Source: Saururus chinensis (Eukaryota > Streptophyta > Magnoliopsida > Piperales > Saururaceae). From it: a stretch of DNA of 64,000 nucleotides. The DNA is taken from contig CP141150.1 of NCBI GenBank assembly GCA_035235625.1, forward strand, positions 29,218,756 through 29,282,755, in the 5' to 3' direction. Shown in pieces: positions 35,628-48,179 of this stretch (the first letter of the stretch is position 1; every line of letters begins with the position of its first letter). The notes under the pieces were generated by a model. The model was given only the letters and a program-made list of their open reading frames with translations. It searched no databases and was not told where the DNA came from. A program made the position numbers and the translations under genes.

Positions 35628-36402
35628 TTTTTTTTTATAACTAAAGAATTTCATTAACACAAAGAAAAAGGGAACAAAAAAATATCAACATGAACATACA
35701 ATTTTCCAAAAAGAAGAAAAGAAAGCCCCGAAGAGGAAAACGAAAACTACTAGACTAAAGCCAAAAGAAAAGGCTTCATAAGAAAAAGAAAAAAAATACT
35801 AGATATTCCAAAAGTCCTCAAGAGGGCATTTATAGTGAACTTGGTCCTTTGAGCCAAAGGCTTCAATGATATGTCTAGCTTGAGACAAGATAGCTGAGGC
35901 AACAGAGAGGGCTTCTTTACCTTTTCCTTCAAAGATACAACATTTTCTTTCACTCCATATGAAGGTAACAAAAACTCCAAAAAAGGTTTTGTTAAGGATG
36001 ACTGCATAAGGGTTCCATTGAATAAAATGAAGGTTTCACTTCATTTCCACCTCAAAATCAATAATAATGCTCATAATTCGGCACTTGAACATAATTAATT
36101 TTCACTCTCTTTGAGAACATGCAAGTAAAAAAAATGTGGTCTTTAGACTTCCCTTGGCTGAGACATAAAACACATCTATTTGCTAGTTGGAAATCCCTTT
36201 TAATCAAATTATCCAAAGTTCCTAAGACGATTTGTAAGAAAATTTCCCCAAATTAGATAACCAGCCATAACCATTATTTTCATTTGAAAAGTTGGGAGCT
36301 TGCTGTAAAAAGAACTTTTGGCCTCCAATGCTTGAACCATTAAAATATCACTAAAGGTTGTGAGGACCACCTGAAATGTGTGTGACAACTTGTCTTCCAT
36401 CT

Positions 36403-39400
36403 TGTAAGATCTCTAACCTTAAACCTAATTTAATTTTGATTTAATTATGTGTTATTGTGTGGTTATGTTTTAATTTGTTGGTTTTACTTGATTTTGGGGT
36501 TAAAGGTTGATAATGATGGTTTGAATAAGTTTTTATCTTATTTTATAAGTTTCTATATCAAATTTAATTTATTCTATTTTTAGGGCATTTATGGGATTTT
36601 ATGAGAATTTTTTCATAAATTCAGGGCGTGGACCCCACATCTACGTTTGTATGGTGTGGGTTCCATAAGACCTTAAACTTCACTTATTTTATGTTAATGA
36701 GTTTTGGAAATTTTAAATTCATTGTAAGCCTTAAAATGAGCAAAATTAGCCACTTAGGGCACTAAATTATATTTATAGCCCAACTTTTAGTGTTTACACC
36801 CCAATGACTTAATATATAAAGAAAGTCCCATCCTCATTCTCAATTAGGAAAGGGCAAATATTTGAGGCTGAAAAGTGCCCTAATCCCCATTGCCAAAGAA
36901 GGAAACCGATTTAGGTATGTTTTAAACCCTAATTTCTACTAATTTTTTGGATTTTTCTTAATCTCTCTTAATCTCATCTTCCCCCAAAGGTGATTCTTGA
37001 TTTACCCTATTAAAAATACTATTTTTAATACCTATTTTAAATCCCCAAAAAATATATTTTCATTTTTAATTAAGGGGAACCCTCTTAATTTTTGATTTTT
37101 AATTAAGTATTAATTAAACCCTAACTTTGGGTAGGGATTTGTAACGATTAGAGCTTTGATTTGGACCCAAAAGCTTGCTGAAGGTAAGGGTTTTTCCTTT
37201 AAGAATGTTTCAAGTGGGTTATTTCTCATATTTGTGCTTTAATGGTGGATGTAATAAAGCATGCTATTTTTGGTAATTTTCTTTTGATTTAGCTTGGAAA
37301 TGATTACATCTATCATGCCTTAAGCTTGTATGTTAATATTATGAAGTTTGGAAATGTTTTTAGGATTTTCTTACTAATTTTAGGTATTTTCAGTTTGGGG
37401 TTCGCAAGGTTGAAGATGAACCAGTTTATGACTGTCAAGGGCGTTCAAACAGCCCAAAGGCGTTCGGATGGTGTAGCTTTCGAAGGGCCTAGCATTCGAA
37501 TGACTATTTGGCCGATTGATCGACCAAATGGTAGATTTTGCCTTCTTGTGTACTTTGTCTATTTCTTGTTCCTATTCCATAAATCTCATTTTATTTTTTG
37601 TTTATAAGGAGTTATTTTTACTTGTAAATGCTACTGGGAGTGCATGAATACTATCTTGAAAGTTATGATGTAGTTCAAACATGTATTAGGTTATATATTT
37701 TTTGGATTTTAGCATGATATTCTCCTTATCCTAAATTCATGTTTGATGATTCTTCATGTTTTATTTATGATTATAGTATGTTTAATTATGAGGATGGGCG
37801 TGTATGCTTGGATATGTGCTAATTATTGGGGAACCAAGTTTTCATGTCTAGCTTAAGTATAGTGATGATTATTCTTGCTTAAGTCTAGAATGACATTATA
37901 ATTGGTTTCAACTTGTATTTTAAGGTTTTCACCATATTTTATTCATGATTTTAGTAAGGAGAAATTATGATAAAAATCATGAATGCATGTGTATAGTATG
38001 GATGATTGTTTGTTCATGTTGCACATGGCTTTGCTTAGACTTGAACACTACTATTATATACACACACTTGTGAAGGTATTTTTGGTGATTATTTGACACA
38101 AATGGACTAGGAATGATGCACATATGGACTGATTTAAGTATATCCCTTGTATTAGGACTCATATAGCGTTGCTCACATATGTACCATGTTGCATGTATCA
38201 TGAAAATAGTTTATAAATGAAATTAATTATGATTAGCCGTGTTTAATAGATTAGATGAGATTTGATGACATTAGTTGTTGGATTAATCGATCGAAAGCTT
38301 ATCGAAATTGGTTTGGGTTCGAAATGACGATTTTGTTTTGAGTTCCGTTGGGAACATGGTACCTCCCCTGGTTGAGATGAGTTAATTTTGGCTTAGTTAA
38401 TTTGTTTGGTTATTTGAACCCTGAGAATCCAATATGGTATATCTATGTGCACCGACTACCATGTACTCTAGGTTTCCATTGTGAAAATCGGGCTCTCCCT
38501 AGCAAGAGATTGTCCTTAGCGAGCACACTGCTCTAAGTTTCCTTTGCGGAGATCAAATGTTACAGGCCAGGTCTGTCCTTAGCTATTAAACTGCTCGAGG
38601 TTTTCTTTATGGGAATCAAACCCTTTTTTTTGGATTGTCCTTAGCGAGCAGAGGGGTAACTCCGGACAATTTAGGTTTCCTTTATAGAAATTGGACCTTC
38701 CTATTTAGGATTGTCCTTAGCGAGCAGAGGGGGTAGCTCTCCATTGCCCTAGGTTTCCATTGTGGAAATTGGACCTTGTCCTTAGTGGGCGGAATAATTG
38801 CTTTTTCACTTATGAGACATTCACCATCAATGGTTTTGTGTATATATATTATTGTGCCCAGTTACACAAGTTGTGTAGAAATAATTGAGCTTATGTGACA
38901 CATGTGGTTATGGCTTAATTTGTATATGCAGGATAGTGTGTTTGAGATACTTTTCATGTAGGGTGAATGTTTTCTTTGAAATTAGATTATGTATGATATG
39001 TTTATGTTGAAAAGTCATTTACGCAGGATATGATTATGTGTACACATGATGATGTTGGTTGATATGAGTTACGTTAAACCCATGATGTGCAGGAGGCATT
39101 AGAATTTGATGATGAGATGTATGAGTTATGACATGATATGCAGGTGACTTAAATTATGTGATATTATGATATGTCATATCTCATGGTATGCTGGTGATAT
39201 GAGAATGTGTTCAGGAGTAAATGTTTAGGGTGACATAATGCACAGGTGGATGTGGATATCCCATGATGAATGACTATGATATTTGATTATATGTGATGGA
39301 TATTATCTAATTTACTTATGATGTCATTTGGATTTACTTTCCATTAATTAAAAATGCCCTTGCTGAACTTGTGGCTCGCCCCCTTTCTTGTGTTATGTTT

Positions 39401-39863
39401 TGGGGCTGCATGCCATGTCATGTAGGTTATCTCGATAGACTTTATGAGGAGCGTATGGGTGCTAATATTGCTTAGGAGGGGCCATTTAGAGATCCTGTGC
39501 TTTGTGATTGTTTACATAGCTTGTACTGAGACTTATGTCTACTTGATGATGTTTCATACTCTATTTGCCGAGATCGGCTTGGACTTTTTTTAGCCTATGC
39601 TTAGACGCTATTACTTGAGCCATGTGAGGGGTATGTTGGATTAAGCATGGGGGTTGCTTGCGTGGACTAATACTTCATTTGTGGTCATTTATTTTCTCAT
39701 TCGCTTTTGTACAAAGCATAATGTGCGCTACTCTATTATGAACTATCCGATTTAGGGGTTAAGTCTTCCGCATCAAATGCTACTTCATCACATTGCGCAC
39801 TGTCCTCCCCTTGGACCGGGTCCGGCTATGGGTTGATGGGTGCTGGGGTGCTGGGGCGTAACA
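36403..39863 (+). repeat. 5' LTR of the outer Tekay-type element
   Basis: 3461 bp. TATA-like TATATAAA at 36813-36820. Contains a tandem repeat block at 38470-38800. Confidence 0.85.
38470..38800 (+). repeat. Tandem repeats of 62-76 bp inside the LTR
   Basis: About five copies, each with AGGTTTCC and TTGTCCTTAGCGAGCAG; TGTCCTT recurs at about 38511, 38574, 38636, 38712 and 38777. Related copies lie in the 3' LTR near 52.85-53.09 kb. Confidence 0.75.
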
Positions 39864-40829
39864 AATAATTTTTTTGTATAGGAGCACAACTTTGTTCAAG
39901 AGCAAATGAGGTTAGGTAATGAGTCTTAAATGAATATGGGGTGTGAGGTGATAAAAGATTTAGACATGACTAGCGATGTTGAAGTTTCGTTAGTTGATTG
40001 TCTTAATGTTTGCTTGCTTGATGTGTTGCTTGAAGACTATGTTTGCTTGTGTCATTAGGCCTTGTGAGTTATTGTCCAGTTGTTGTGTAGATGGCTGAAT
40101 AGAATCGCATCGGTGCTAATGATGATCACACAGCTAGAGACCTGAGAGTTGACGACTTGTTAACTACCATTGGGGGTTGACACAAGTCATGTGGACCTTG
40201 ACAGGAGTTCATCAGACTATTGTGGTGGTGGAGAAGGGCTCAAGGGAGTGCCACAAAAGGGAGGGGCAGCCTAAGCGTGTTAGGTAGGAGGATTTTTACG
40301 CATAGCGTAAGAAGCCTCGTGATGATACTCACCACATGTAGCCGGTCATAACAGCCATTGTGCTAACATCTACTTTTTCTGTGGGCAGTAAGGGCATTAC
40401 AAAAGGGAGTGTTAAAAGAGATTTTAGGGTGATGCCAACTATGTGCAACCAGATCACCGCAACTGTCATGCCAAACTCTCTTGCTATTTGTGTAAATAGA
40501 AAGGGCACTACATTAATAAATATCATCAGAAAACTAAAGGTGGTACACCTGAGCATCAACCTATTCCATAGGACCAAGAACCCGAAGGTATACCTCAAGA
40601 TGGGCCGCAAGAAGCAAAGGGAAGGAGGCCAGTCAATGAAGGAAGAATTTATGCTATTTCAGCCCACGAGGCTGCCAACTCCTCAGTGGTAGTGGAAGGT
40701 ATGATCATAATTGCCTCTCACTATGCTAAGGTGTTATTTGATACCGGTTCATCTCACTTATTCATTCACCGCATTATGCTCGGGAGCTTGATGTTGAACA
40801 TAAGATGCTATTTATTCCCTTGCATGTGT

Positions 40830-42463
40830 TGTGACAACCCAGATTTTTGGTACATTTTAATTTTTATAAATTAATAGAGTACTATTTTAGATTTGTTACC
40901 TAAAGAGTTATTGTAGAACTCTAAAAACTGAATATAAAGGTTTTTGAATCATTTGAATCGGAGGTAGTGGCCGTACGTAGAGATCGTGGGAGTGCGCATC
41001 ATAAGCGGGCCCATGGTAAAACTACGGTGAAACCTACCCTTGATTGGTCTTGTTTTGAAGGGCTCATCGATATGAGCCCATCGGTACCAAGAACATACAA
41101 TTCCGATATATAGGTAAAAAGATAAAGCAATTTAAAGTTTTGGAAAAAGAAAAAAAAATATTAATATTATTTAATGTAGGCTGACGAAAGCATTGCGTCA
41201 GCCTTGTGTTGACCACGCAACGTCGCACGGTTCGCGGAATGCGGTGGGCCCGCGGGGCCACGCATGCGGACCGCGCGGTCTGCGCGTCCGCGTGATACGC
41301 GGAGCCGCGTGTCGCTCGCCACGGCACTGCACGGACCCGCGCAGACACCGTGCGACACATGCGGTTCTGCCATCCGCTACACGATGCATGTCTGACACGC
41401 GTCGCACGTCAGTTCTGCCCCGTTCTCTATTTATACCCCAGTTTTTTAGTTTACTATTCACTTTCACCTCCAGTAAAACTTCTGACTCTCTGTTCTGAGC
41501 TATTTTAACTCCGATTCAAACCATTTCAAAGGCGTTCTTAACTAAAGCGATAGCGCTGGACGCGGTGACAGGACCGGATTTTCTATATTAACTCTCTACG
41601 ACCACGAACTTTCTACTCCGTCCGTAAGTTAGGGGGTCTTAAACTCTAAATTTATGTTTTGCGTGTATGCCTTATTTTTATGGACCATTTTTAGTCAATC
41701 ATATGTCTTTTCTTAGGTTTCAAAAAGAAATGCTTTATGTACATCATGTTTTATTTAATCAAAATTATGACATGGTATGTGTGGTTTCTGAAGAATTCTA
41801 GGGTTATACCTAGAACAATATTTCATAATACCTACCGAAGAAAATATCGATATTAGGCACGTGCATATAGGTATGGAGTTACATGGGAAAACTCCTACCT
41901 TCTGAGCTTCCGGTTACCCCATGAGCGTCGGAGGAACGCCGTTTGGTATCACGGCTATGGATTTCTCGTCATCGGACGAACCGGTGTTTTCTGAATTTGT
42001 TTTTGAATCAGTTCTGCAAAAATTATTACTATCTGTTACTTAGCATTAAATTAGATTTTAATTCCACCTACTGAGTATAAAAATACTCACCCACCCTCAG
42101 ACTCTGCAGGTAATAAAACCAACCCATAGGTGTCAACCGAAGAATTATCTGTTTAGTCTCTTTAAATATTTTCAATCTCTATAATATTATGGTTTTTATG
42201 AAAAACTTGGCTTGTATTTTGTAATTTTGTAATATGACTGATCTACATGCAGTGTATTCTGGACTGGGTCCTAATTTTCTGCTATGTTATATGTAATATT
42301 TTAGCTGTGCGTCAACTCCAAAATTCCTATGTTTTATGTCGACTTATTCTTTTGATTCCTACGGCGGACCGTCATGTTCGGTTTCACGTGCGATGTAACA
42401 CGTGCCGAGCGAGATAATAATTACGCGAATTATGAGGTAGATTATTTTCTGATGGTCGCCACA
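40830..42463 (+). repeat. 5' LTR of the inner Tekay-type element
   Basis: 1634 bp. A CpG-rich block about 41190-41400 lies directly upstream of a TATA-like TATTTATA (41429-41436). The Tekay landmark ACTGAGTATAAAAATACTC followed by ACCC lies near 42070. Confidence 0.93.
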
Positions 42464-42464
42464 C

Positions 42465-42477
42465 TTGGTATTAGAGC
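42465..42477 (+). other. Primer binding site, initiator-Met type
   Basis: TTGGTATTAGAGC right after the 5' LTR. Confidence 0.85.
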
Positions 42478-42689
42478 TCTTGACTCCACTGTTCGTAGAA
42501 CAGTCAATTTGTTTTTATATATAATATCATAGTAATTATATTCAACGCTTTCTTACGCAATGATATATTTTTATGTTTTAAAATGTTAATTCAGTTATGG
42601 GAAAATCGAAAATGAAACTTATTTTGGGATCTTTATATCATATGTCAGCCTGAAAACCACCACCAAAGAAAAGCAAAAAGAGTCGCAGT

Positions 42690-43412
42690 ATGGCAGAGTC
42701 TTCAACCACCTCAGGAATTACCACCGCCCTTTCCCAGAATAGTGATGAGATCCAGGAGATAGTCGATATTCCCGACACACCTCTTTCATTAGATGGAGTA
42801 GAAGAAGTACTAAACATTTCCGACACAACCATTGAAGTGGAAGACTCATCTGAGGAAGAGAACCTTGAGGAAGAGGACCCTGAGGAGGAAGACCCTGAGG
42901 AAGAGGACCTTGAGGAGGAGGATCCTGAGGAAGAAAACCCGGACCCTGTAGAAGAGGACCTGATGGAAGAGGAACCATTGGAGGCCGATCCAATGGATGA
43001 TGAATATTTTTGGAACAATATGATGATTAATGTTCCAGAAGAGGGGGAGATAATAGAAAATGTCGGCCAAGAGGAGATGAGGGTGGTCCCAGAGGAGGAA
43101 GCAGTGAGAGAAAATATCATTAGCAGGGAAGGAGTACATAACCCTATGTTAGATGTTGATCTGAACCTCTTGCCTCCAGAAGCGAAAGAGATGGCAGAAG
43201 GCGAAAGTGCATGTTGGCAAGATAGGGGAAAGGGGATTGTATGGTACATAGACCAGTTACCAGAAATCTGTGTACTATGCGAGCAGAGGGGGCACTACTT
43301 TTGTCAGTGCCCATGGTATACTGAACCACTGCCCGACCTATGCCCTATCTGCGAGAAGGACAGACACTACTTCTTTCAGTGCCCTTTTAGGAAATTTTTC
43401 CCAAATGTCTGA
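42690..43412 (+). CDS. Extra ORF before gag: acidic protein with two CCHC knuckles
   Basis: An open frame of 240 codons between the primer site and gag of the inner Tekay-type element; it is not gag, which begins near 43.68 kb. Features in order: a Ser/Thr-rich start; an acidic repeat tract at residues about 51-97 made of EEEDP-like pentamers (a 15 bp DNA repeat); DLNLLP at residues 157-162, matching the plant EAR repression motif DLNxxP; and two C-x2-C-x4-H-x4-C zinc knuckles at C194/C197/H202/C207 and C218/C221/H226/C231, close to the C-terminus. Zinc knuckles suggest nucleic-acid binding; the EAR match suggests, only by motif, contact with plant co-repressors. I do not recognise a named family. 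It could be an accessory retroelement protein, a duplicated gag tail or a captured host piece. Confidence 0.6.
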   Translation: MAESSTTSGITTALSQNSDEIQEIVDIPDTPLSLDGVEEVLNISDTTIEVEDSSEEENLEEEDPEEEDPEEEDLEEEDPEEENPDPVEEDLMEEEPLEADPMDDEYFWNNMMINVPEEGEIIENVGQEEMRVVPEEEAVRENIISREGVHNPMLDVDLNLLPPEAKEMAEGESACWQDRGKGIVWYIDQLPEICVLCEQRGHYFCQCPWYTEPLPDLCPICEKDRHYFFQCPFRKFFPNV

Positions 43413-43443
43413 ATGTGTATGGTTATGTTTAAACTTTCTTTTA

Positions 43444-43610
43444 GTTGCTTTCTCAAGTGTAGTCAATACACTTTTTGATGTAAAATAGAGTCTTTTGGCT
43501 TTACGAGTGTGCTTTAAACACTTTTTCTGTATGTTTGTTGCTCGATGTAAAATAGAGTCTTTTGGCTTGTCAAGTGTGTTATAAACACTTCTTTTGTACG
43601 ATGTAAATAC
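43444..43610 (+). repeat. Imperfect tandem repeats between the extra ORF and gag
   Basis: GATGTAAAATAGAGTCTTTT occurs at 43477 and 43544 (period 67), with a third partial copy following near 43590. Confidence 0.7.
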
Positions 43611-46600
43611 GAGAATGGTTATATAAATATATACTTCTAGTTTACAAAAATTTCTTGTCAAGGTTATTACAATCTGCTCAAAATGTCTTCTGACAAGGAA
43701 GTACAATTATCTGATAATTCTGTCGAAGCAAAAAATGCTGCTCAAGATGCAGCAGTACCTGAAAACCACATGGATAATCTCCTTGACCTGATGATTCAAA
43801 GGATGACTCAACATCTACAAACTGAAGGATTCCAACCTAGCCCTAATCACTTAGGTAACTCTAGGGAACTGACTGAGGGAAGTCATAGTGAGAAGAATAA
43901 TTTACTTGAGCGCTTTAAGAAGGTTGCTCCAGAATTTTCTGGAGAAGATGGACCAGAGGCTGCTGAAAAGTGGATGTTCGAATTCGAACGGATTTTTAAA
44001 GCATTGAAAGTTCCAGAAGAAAGGAAAGTGGATGTAGCCACTTTTTCTATGACAGGAGAAGCGGCTTTTTGGTGGCCATCAGCTGAATGGAATTTCTTTC
44101 CAAACAAAGGAAATATCAAGTGGGAAGAATTCAGAGAGGTGTTGTACAACAAATATTTCCTGCCTCATGTTCAAGAAAAGAAGGAGAAGGAATTTTTAGA
44201 TCTCCAACAAGGAAATATGACAGCTTTTCAATATGAAAATAAATTTGTCCAGTTACAACGCTTCGCTCCCGAAATCTATTCAACGGAGCTGAAGAAAGCT
44301 AGAAAATTCGTTAGAGGTTTGCATAATGGGCTTCGTAGTCGAATAGTAGGATTTCAACCTACTACTTTGGCTAAAGCCGTGGAATTAGCTTCACTGCTGG
44401 AACAGGAATATCAGGAATTCTTAGCAGAGAAAAAGGATTGTGGACAAGGAAGTCGGATGGAAGATCGGAAGAGAAAATTCACGACCCCTAATCAGTTTAA
44501 TAATCAAAAATTTCAAAGAACCTCTGGACCACCGCCCCCAAACCAAAAAGAGAGGAAGTTAGAGAAGTGCTCCAAATGCAACCGATTTCATCCATCCGGA
44601 ATTTGTTACCTTGTTGAAAGATGATGCTTTGCATGTGGGGACCCTGGGCACCAGATCAAGGAGTGCCCCAAAAAGAAGATCAAAGAAGAGATCAAACAGG
44701 AGCAAAAACCAAAGGCTCAGGGGCGAGTATATGCTATTACTGCAGAAGAAGCTCAAACTTCAACAGGAGTTATACAAGGTACACTTCTAATTTTGGATAA
44801 AGTTGCTAAGGTTTTAATAGATCCAGGATCGACGCATTCTTTCATATCCTATGAATTTGCTTTAAGTACAGATCATCCAATTATGGATTTAGGTTACATC
44901 CTAGAAGTGTCAACTCCTGTAGGAAAAACTTTTATAGCTCAAAACTTTATTCAAGATGTGTCCATAACCTTTGACAACCAAAAATGGAAGGCTAACTTGA
45001 TACTCTTAAGTATGAACGATTACGATGTCATCTTAGGAATGGATTGGTTAGCTGATAATGAAGCATTGGTGGACTGTAAGAAAAAGAAGGTGATATTCAA
45101 TAATCAAGGAGAGGAATATACCTTTCATGGAGATAGAGAACCTTCAGGAGTATGCATTATTTCTGTTGTAAAGGCACAACACTTGATATCTAGAGGATGT
45201 CAAGCATATCTTGCAAGTATAATCTTGGAAGAATCATCATCCCCCAAGATAGGAGATATTGAAGTTATAAGGAACTTTCCAGATATATTTCTTGAAGATT
45301 TTCCAGGGGTACCACCAAAGAGAGAGATAGACTTTAATATTGATTTAATACCAGATATAGAACCTATGTCTAAGGCACCCTATAGAATGGCTCCTGCAGA
45401 ACTAAAGGAATTAAAGAATCAATTGTAGGAATTGCTAAATAAAGGATTCATTAGACCGAGTGTCTCGCCTTGGGGAGCTCCAGTCCTTTTTGTCAGGAAA
45501 AAGGATGGATCATTGAGACTGTGCACAGATTAGAGAATGCTTAACTTGGTAACTATTAAGAATAAGTATCCTTTACCCAGAATAGATGATTTGTTTGACC
45601 AATTACAAGAAGAAAAAGTATTCTCAAAAATAGATTTAAGATATGGATATCACCAGTTGAGAATACGGGATGAAGATATTCCAAAAATAGCATTTCGTAC
45701 CCGTTATGGACACTATGAATTTTTAGTAATGCCATTCCGATTGACGAATGCTCCTGCAGCATTCATGGATCTTATGAACGGAGTTTTCCGACCTTATTTG
45801 GATAAATTCGTGATTGTTTTTGTCGATGACATATTAGTCTATTCTTCCACTCCTGAAGAACACCAAACACACTTACAAATGGTTCTTCAAACTCTGAGAG
45901 ACCATTAGCTATATGCCAAGTTAAGTAAGTGTGAGTTTTGGTTGGACAAGATTGTGTTCTTGGGTCATGTCATTTCTAATAATGGAATATCAGTAGCCCC
46001 TACCAAGATTGAAGCGGTCGTGAAGTGGGAAAGACCCTAAACCGTTACAGAAATTAGAAGTTTCTTAGGACTTGCTGGTTATTATCGAAGATTTATCGAA
46101 GGCTTCTCTAGAATAGCTTTGCCTTTAACAAAGTTAACCAGAAAAGGAGTTAGATTTTTATGGAATGAAGATTGTGAGAAGGCATTTCAGGAGTTAAAAC
46201 AAAGATTAACCACCACCCCAGTTTTATCCTTACCTACTGGTAATGGAGGATTTGTAATTTATAGTGATGCCTCAAGAATGGGTCTAGGATGTGTCTTGAT
46301 GCAGAATGAAAAGGTAATAGCCTATGCTTCAAGACAACTAAAGAAGCATGAAGGTAATTACCCCATCCATGATCTTGAATTGACAGCAGTGGTTTTTGCC
46401 TTAAAACTTTGGAGACATTATTTGTATGGGGAGAAATTTGAAGTTTTTACAGATCATCAGAGTATGAAGTACATTTTCTCTCAAAGGGATTTAAATTTAA
46501 GGCAAAGATGGTGGATTGAATACTTGAATGATTATGATTTCTCTATTCAATATCACCCAGGAAAAGCAAATGTAGTAGCCGATGCCTTGAGTAGGAAGAC

Positions 46601-48179
46601 CACATGAATGGTAGCTGAAATGTTGATAAAAGAATGGAAATTGATGGAAGAGGTAATAGATTTACAACCTCAATTACAATAAGGAAACAAGAAGGTAATC
46701 GTAGCTAATCTGGAAATAAAATCAGACTTGATTGAGCGCATTTTGGAGGCACAAAAAGAGGATGTAGAAGTACAAACCTTCTTAGGTAAGCCTGATTTCA
46801 ATAGACATTCTAAGGATGGAATAAGATTTAAAGAATGACTAGTAGTCCCTACAGTACCTGAATTAAAACAAGAATTGCTGCAGGAAGCTCATAGGTCTCA
46901 ATACACTATCCACCCCGGAGGAACAAAAATGTATCAGGACCTTAAAAGAAGTTTTTGGTGGAAAGGGATGAAAAAGGACATCGGAGAATTTGTCTCTAAA
47001 TGCCTAACTTGTCAGCAAGTTAAGGCAGAATGTCAGAAACCATCAGGAACTCTTCAACCTATCGAAATTCTTGAATGGAAGTGGGAACACATCTCTATGG
47101 ATTTTGTTTCAGGCTTACCCAAGACATCAGCGGGTCATGAATCCATTTGGGTTATAGTGGACAGACTTACTAAGAGTGCTCACTTTCTCCCTTTAAAGAA
47201 GTCTCAAACATTAAATGTTCTAGCCAAAATGTATATAAAGGAAATTGTGAGTCGGCATGGTGTACCCTTATCGATCATTTCAGATCGAGACAGCCGGTTC
47301 ACTTCACACTTTTGGTTAAGACTTCAAGAAGAATTGGGAACAAGTCTCAGATTTAGTACAACATTCCATCCGCAAACTGATGGTCAGTCTGAACGAACTA
47401 TTCAGACACTAGAAGACATGTTGTGGGCGTGTGCCATAGATTGGAAAGGTAACTGGGATGAACACTTGCCATTAATTGAATTCTCTTATAATAATAGTTA
47501 TCATTCCTGTATTGGTATGGCACCATATGAGGCTCTTTATGGACGACCCTGTCGATCTCCAACTTGTTGGAGTGAAGTTGGTGAAGGAAGATTAGTAAAA
47601 TCAGAACTCTTACAACAGTGTGTGGATAAGGTAAAGCTTATACGGAGTCGATTTGAGACAGCTCAGAGTCGTCAAAAGAGCTATGCCGATCAACGAAGAA
47701 AAGACCTCGACTTTTGCATAGGTGATCATGTGCTGCTAAAGGTATCACCAACTCGAGGAGTTATGAGATTTGGTATGAAAGAAAAACTAAGTCCTCGATT
47801 TGTAGGACCATTTGAAATTCTTGATAAAATAGGGTCAGTGGCTTACAGATTAGCATTGCCCCCTCAGCTGGACATGGTCCATAATGTGTTTCATGTGTCG
47901 ATGCTTCGCAAATATGTGCAAGATCCTTCTCATGTTTTGAATCAGACAATGGTCAATCTAGAACCAGACTTGACATTTGAAGAAAAACCAGTCAGAATTT
48001 TGGATCGAAAAGAACAAATCTTGAGGACAAAAAGGATTCCATTAGTCAAAGTATTATGGTAGCATCATTCTTCAGAGGAAGCCACATGGGAATTAGAGAA
48101 TGATATAATAAAGAAATATCCAGAACTATTTGATGACTAGCAAGTCAATTTCGAGGACGAAATTTTTGTGAGGGAAGAA

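Noticed and set aside
41193-41498. Arg- and Cys-rich frames on both strands, repeated at 48532-48887
   Set aside because: They are open only because the LTR block is CpG-rich; they lie in LTR promoter sequence.
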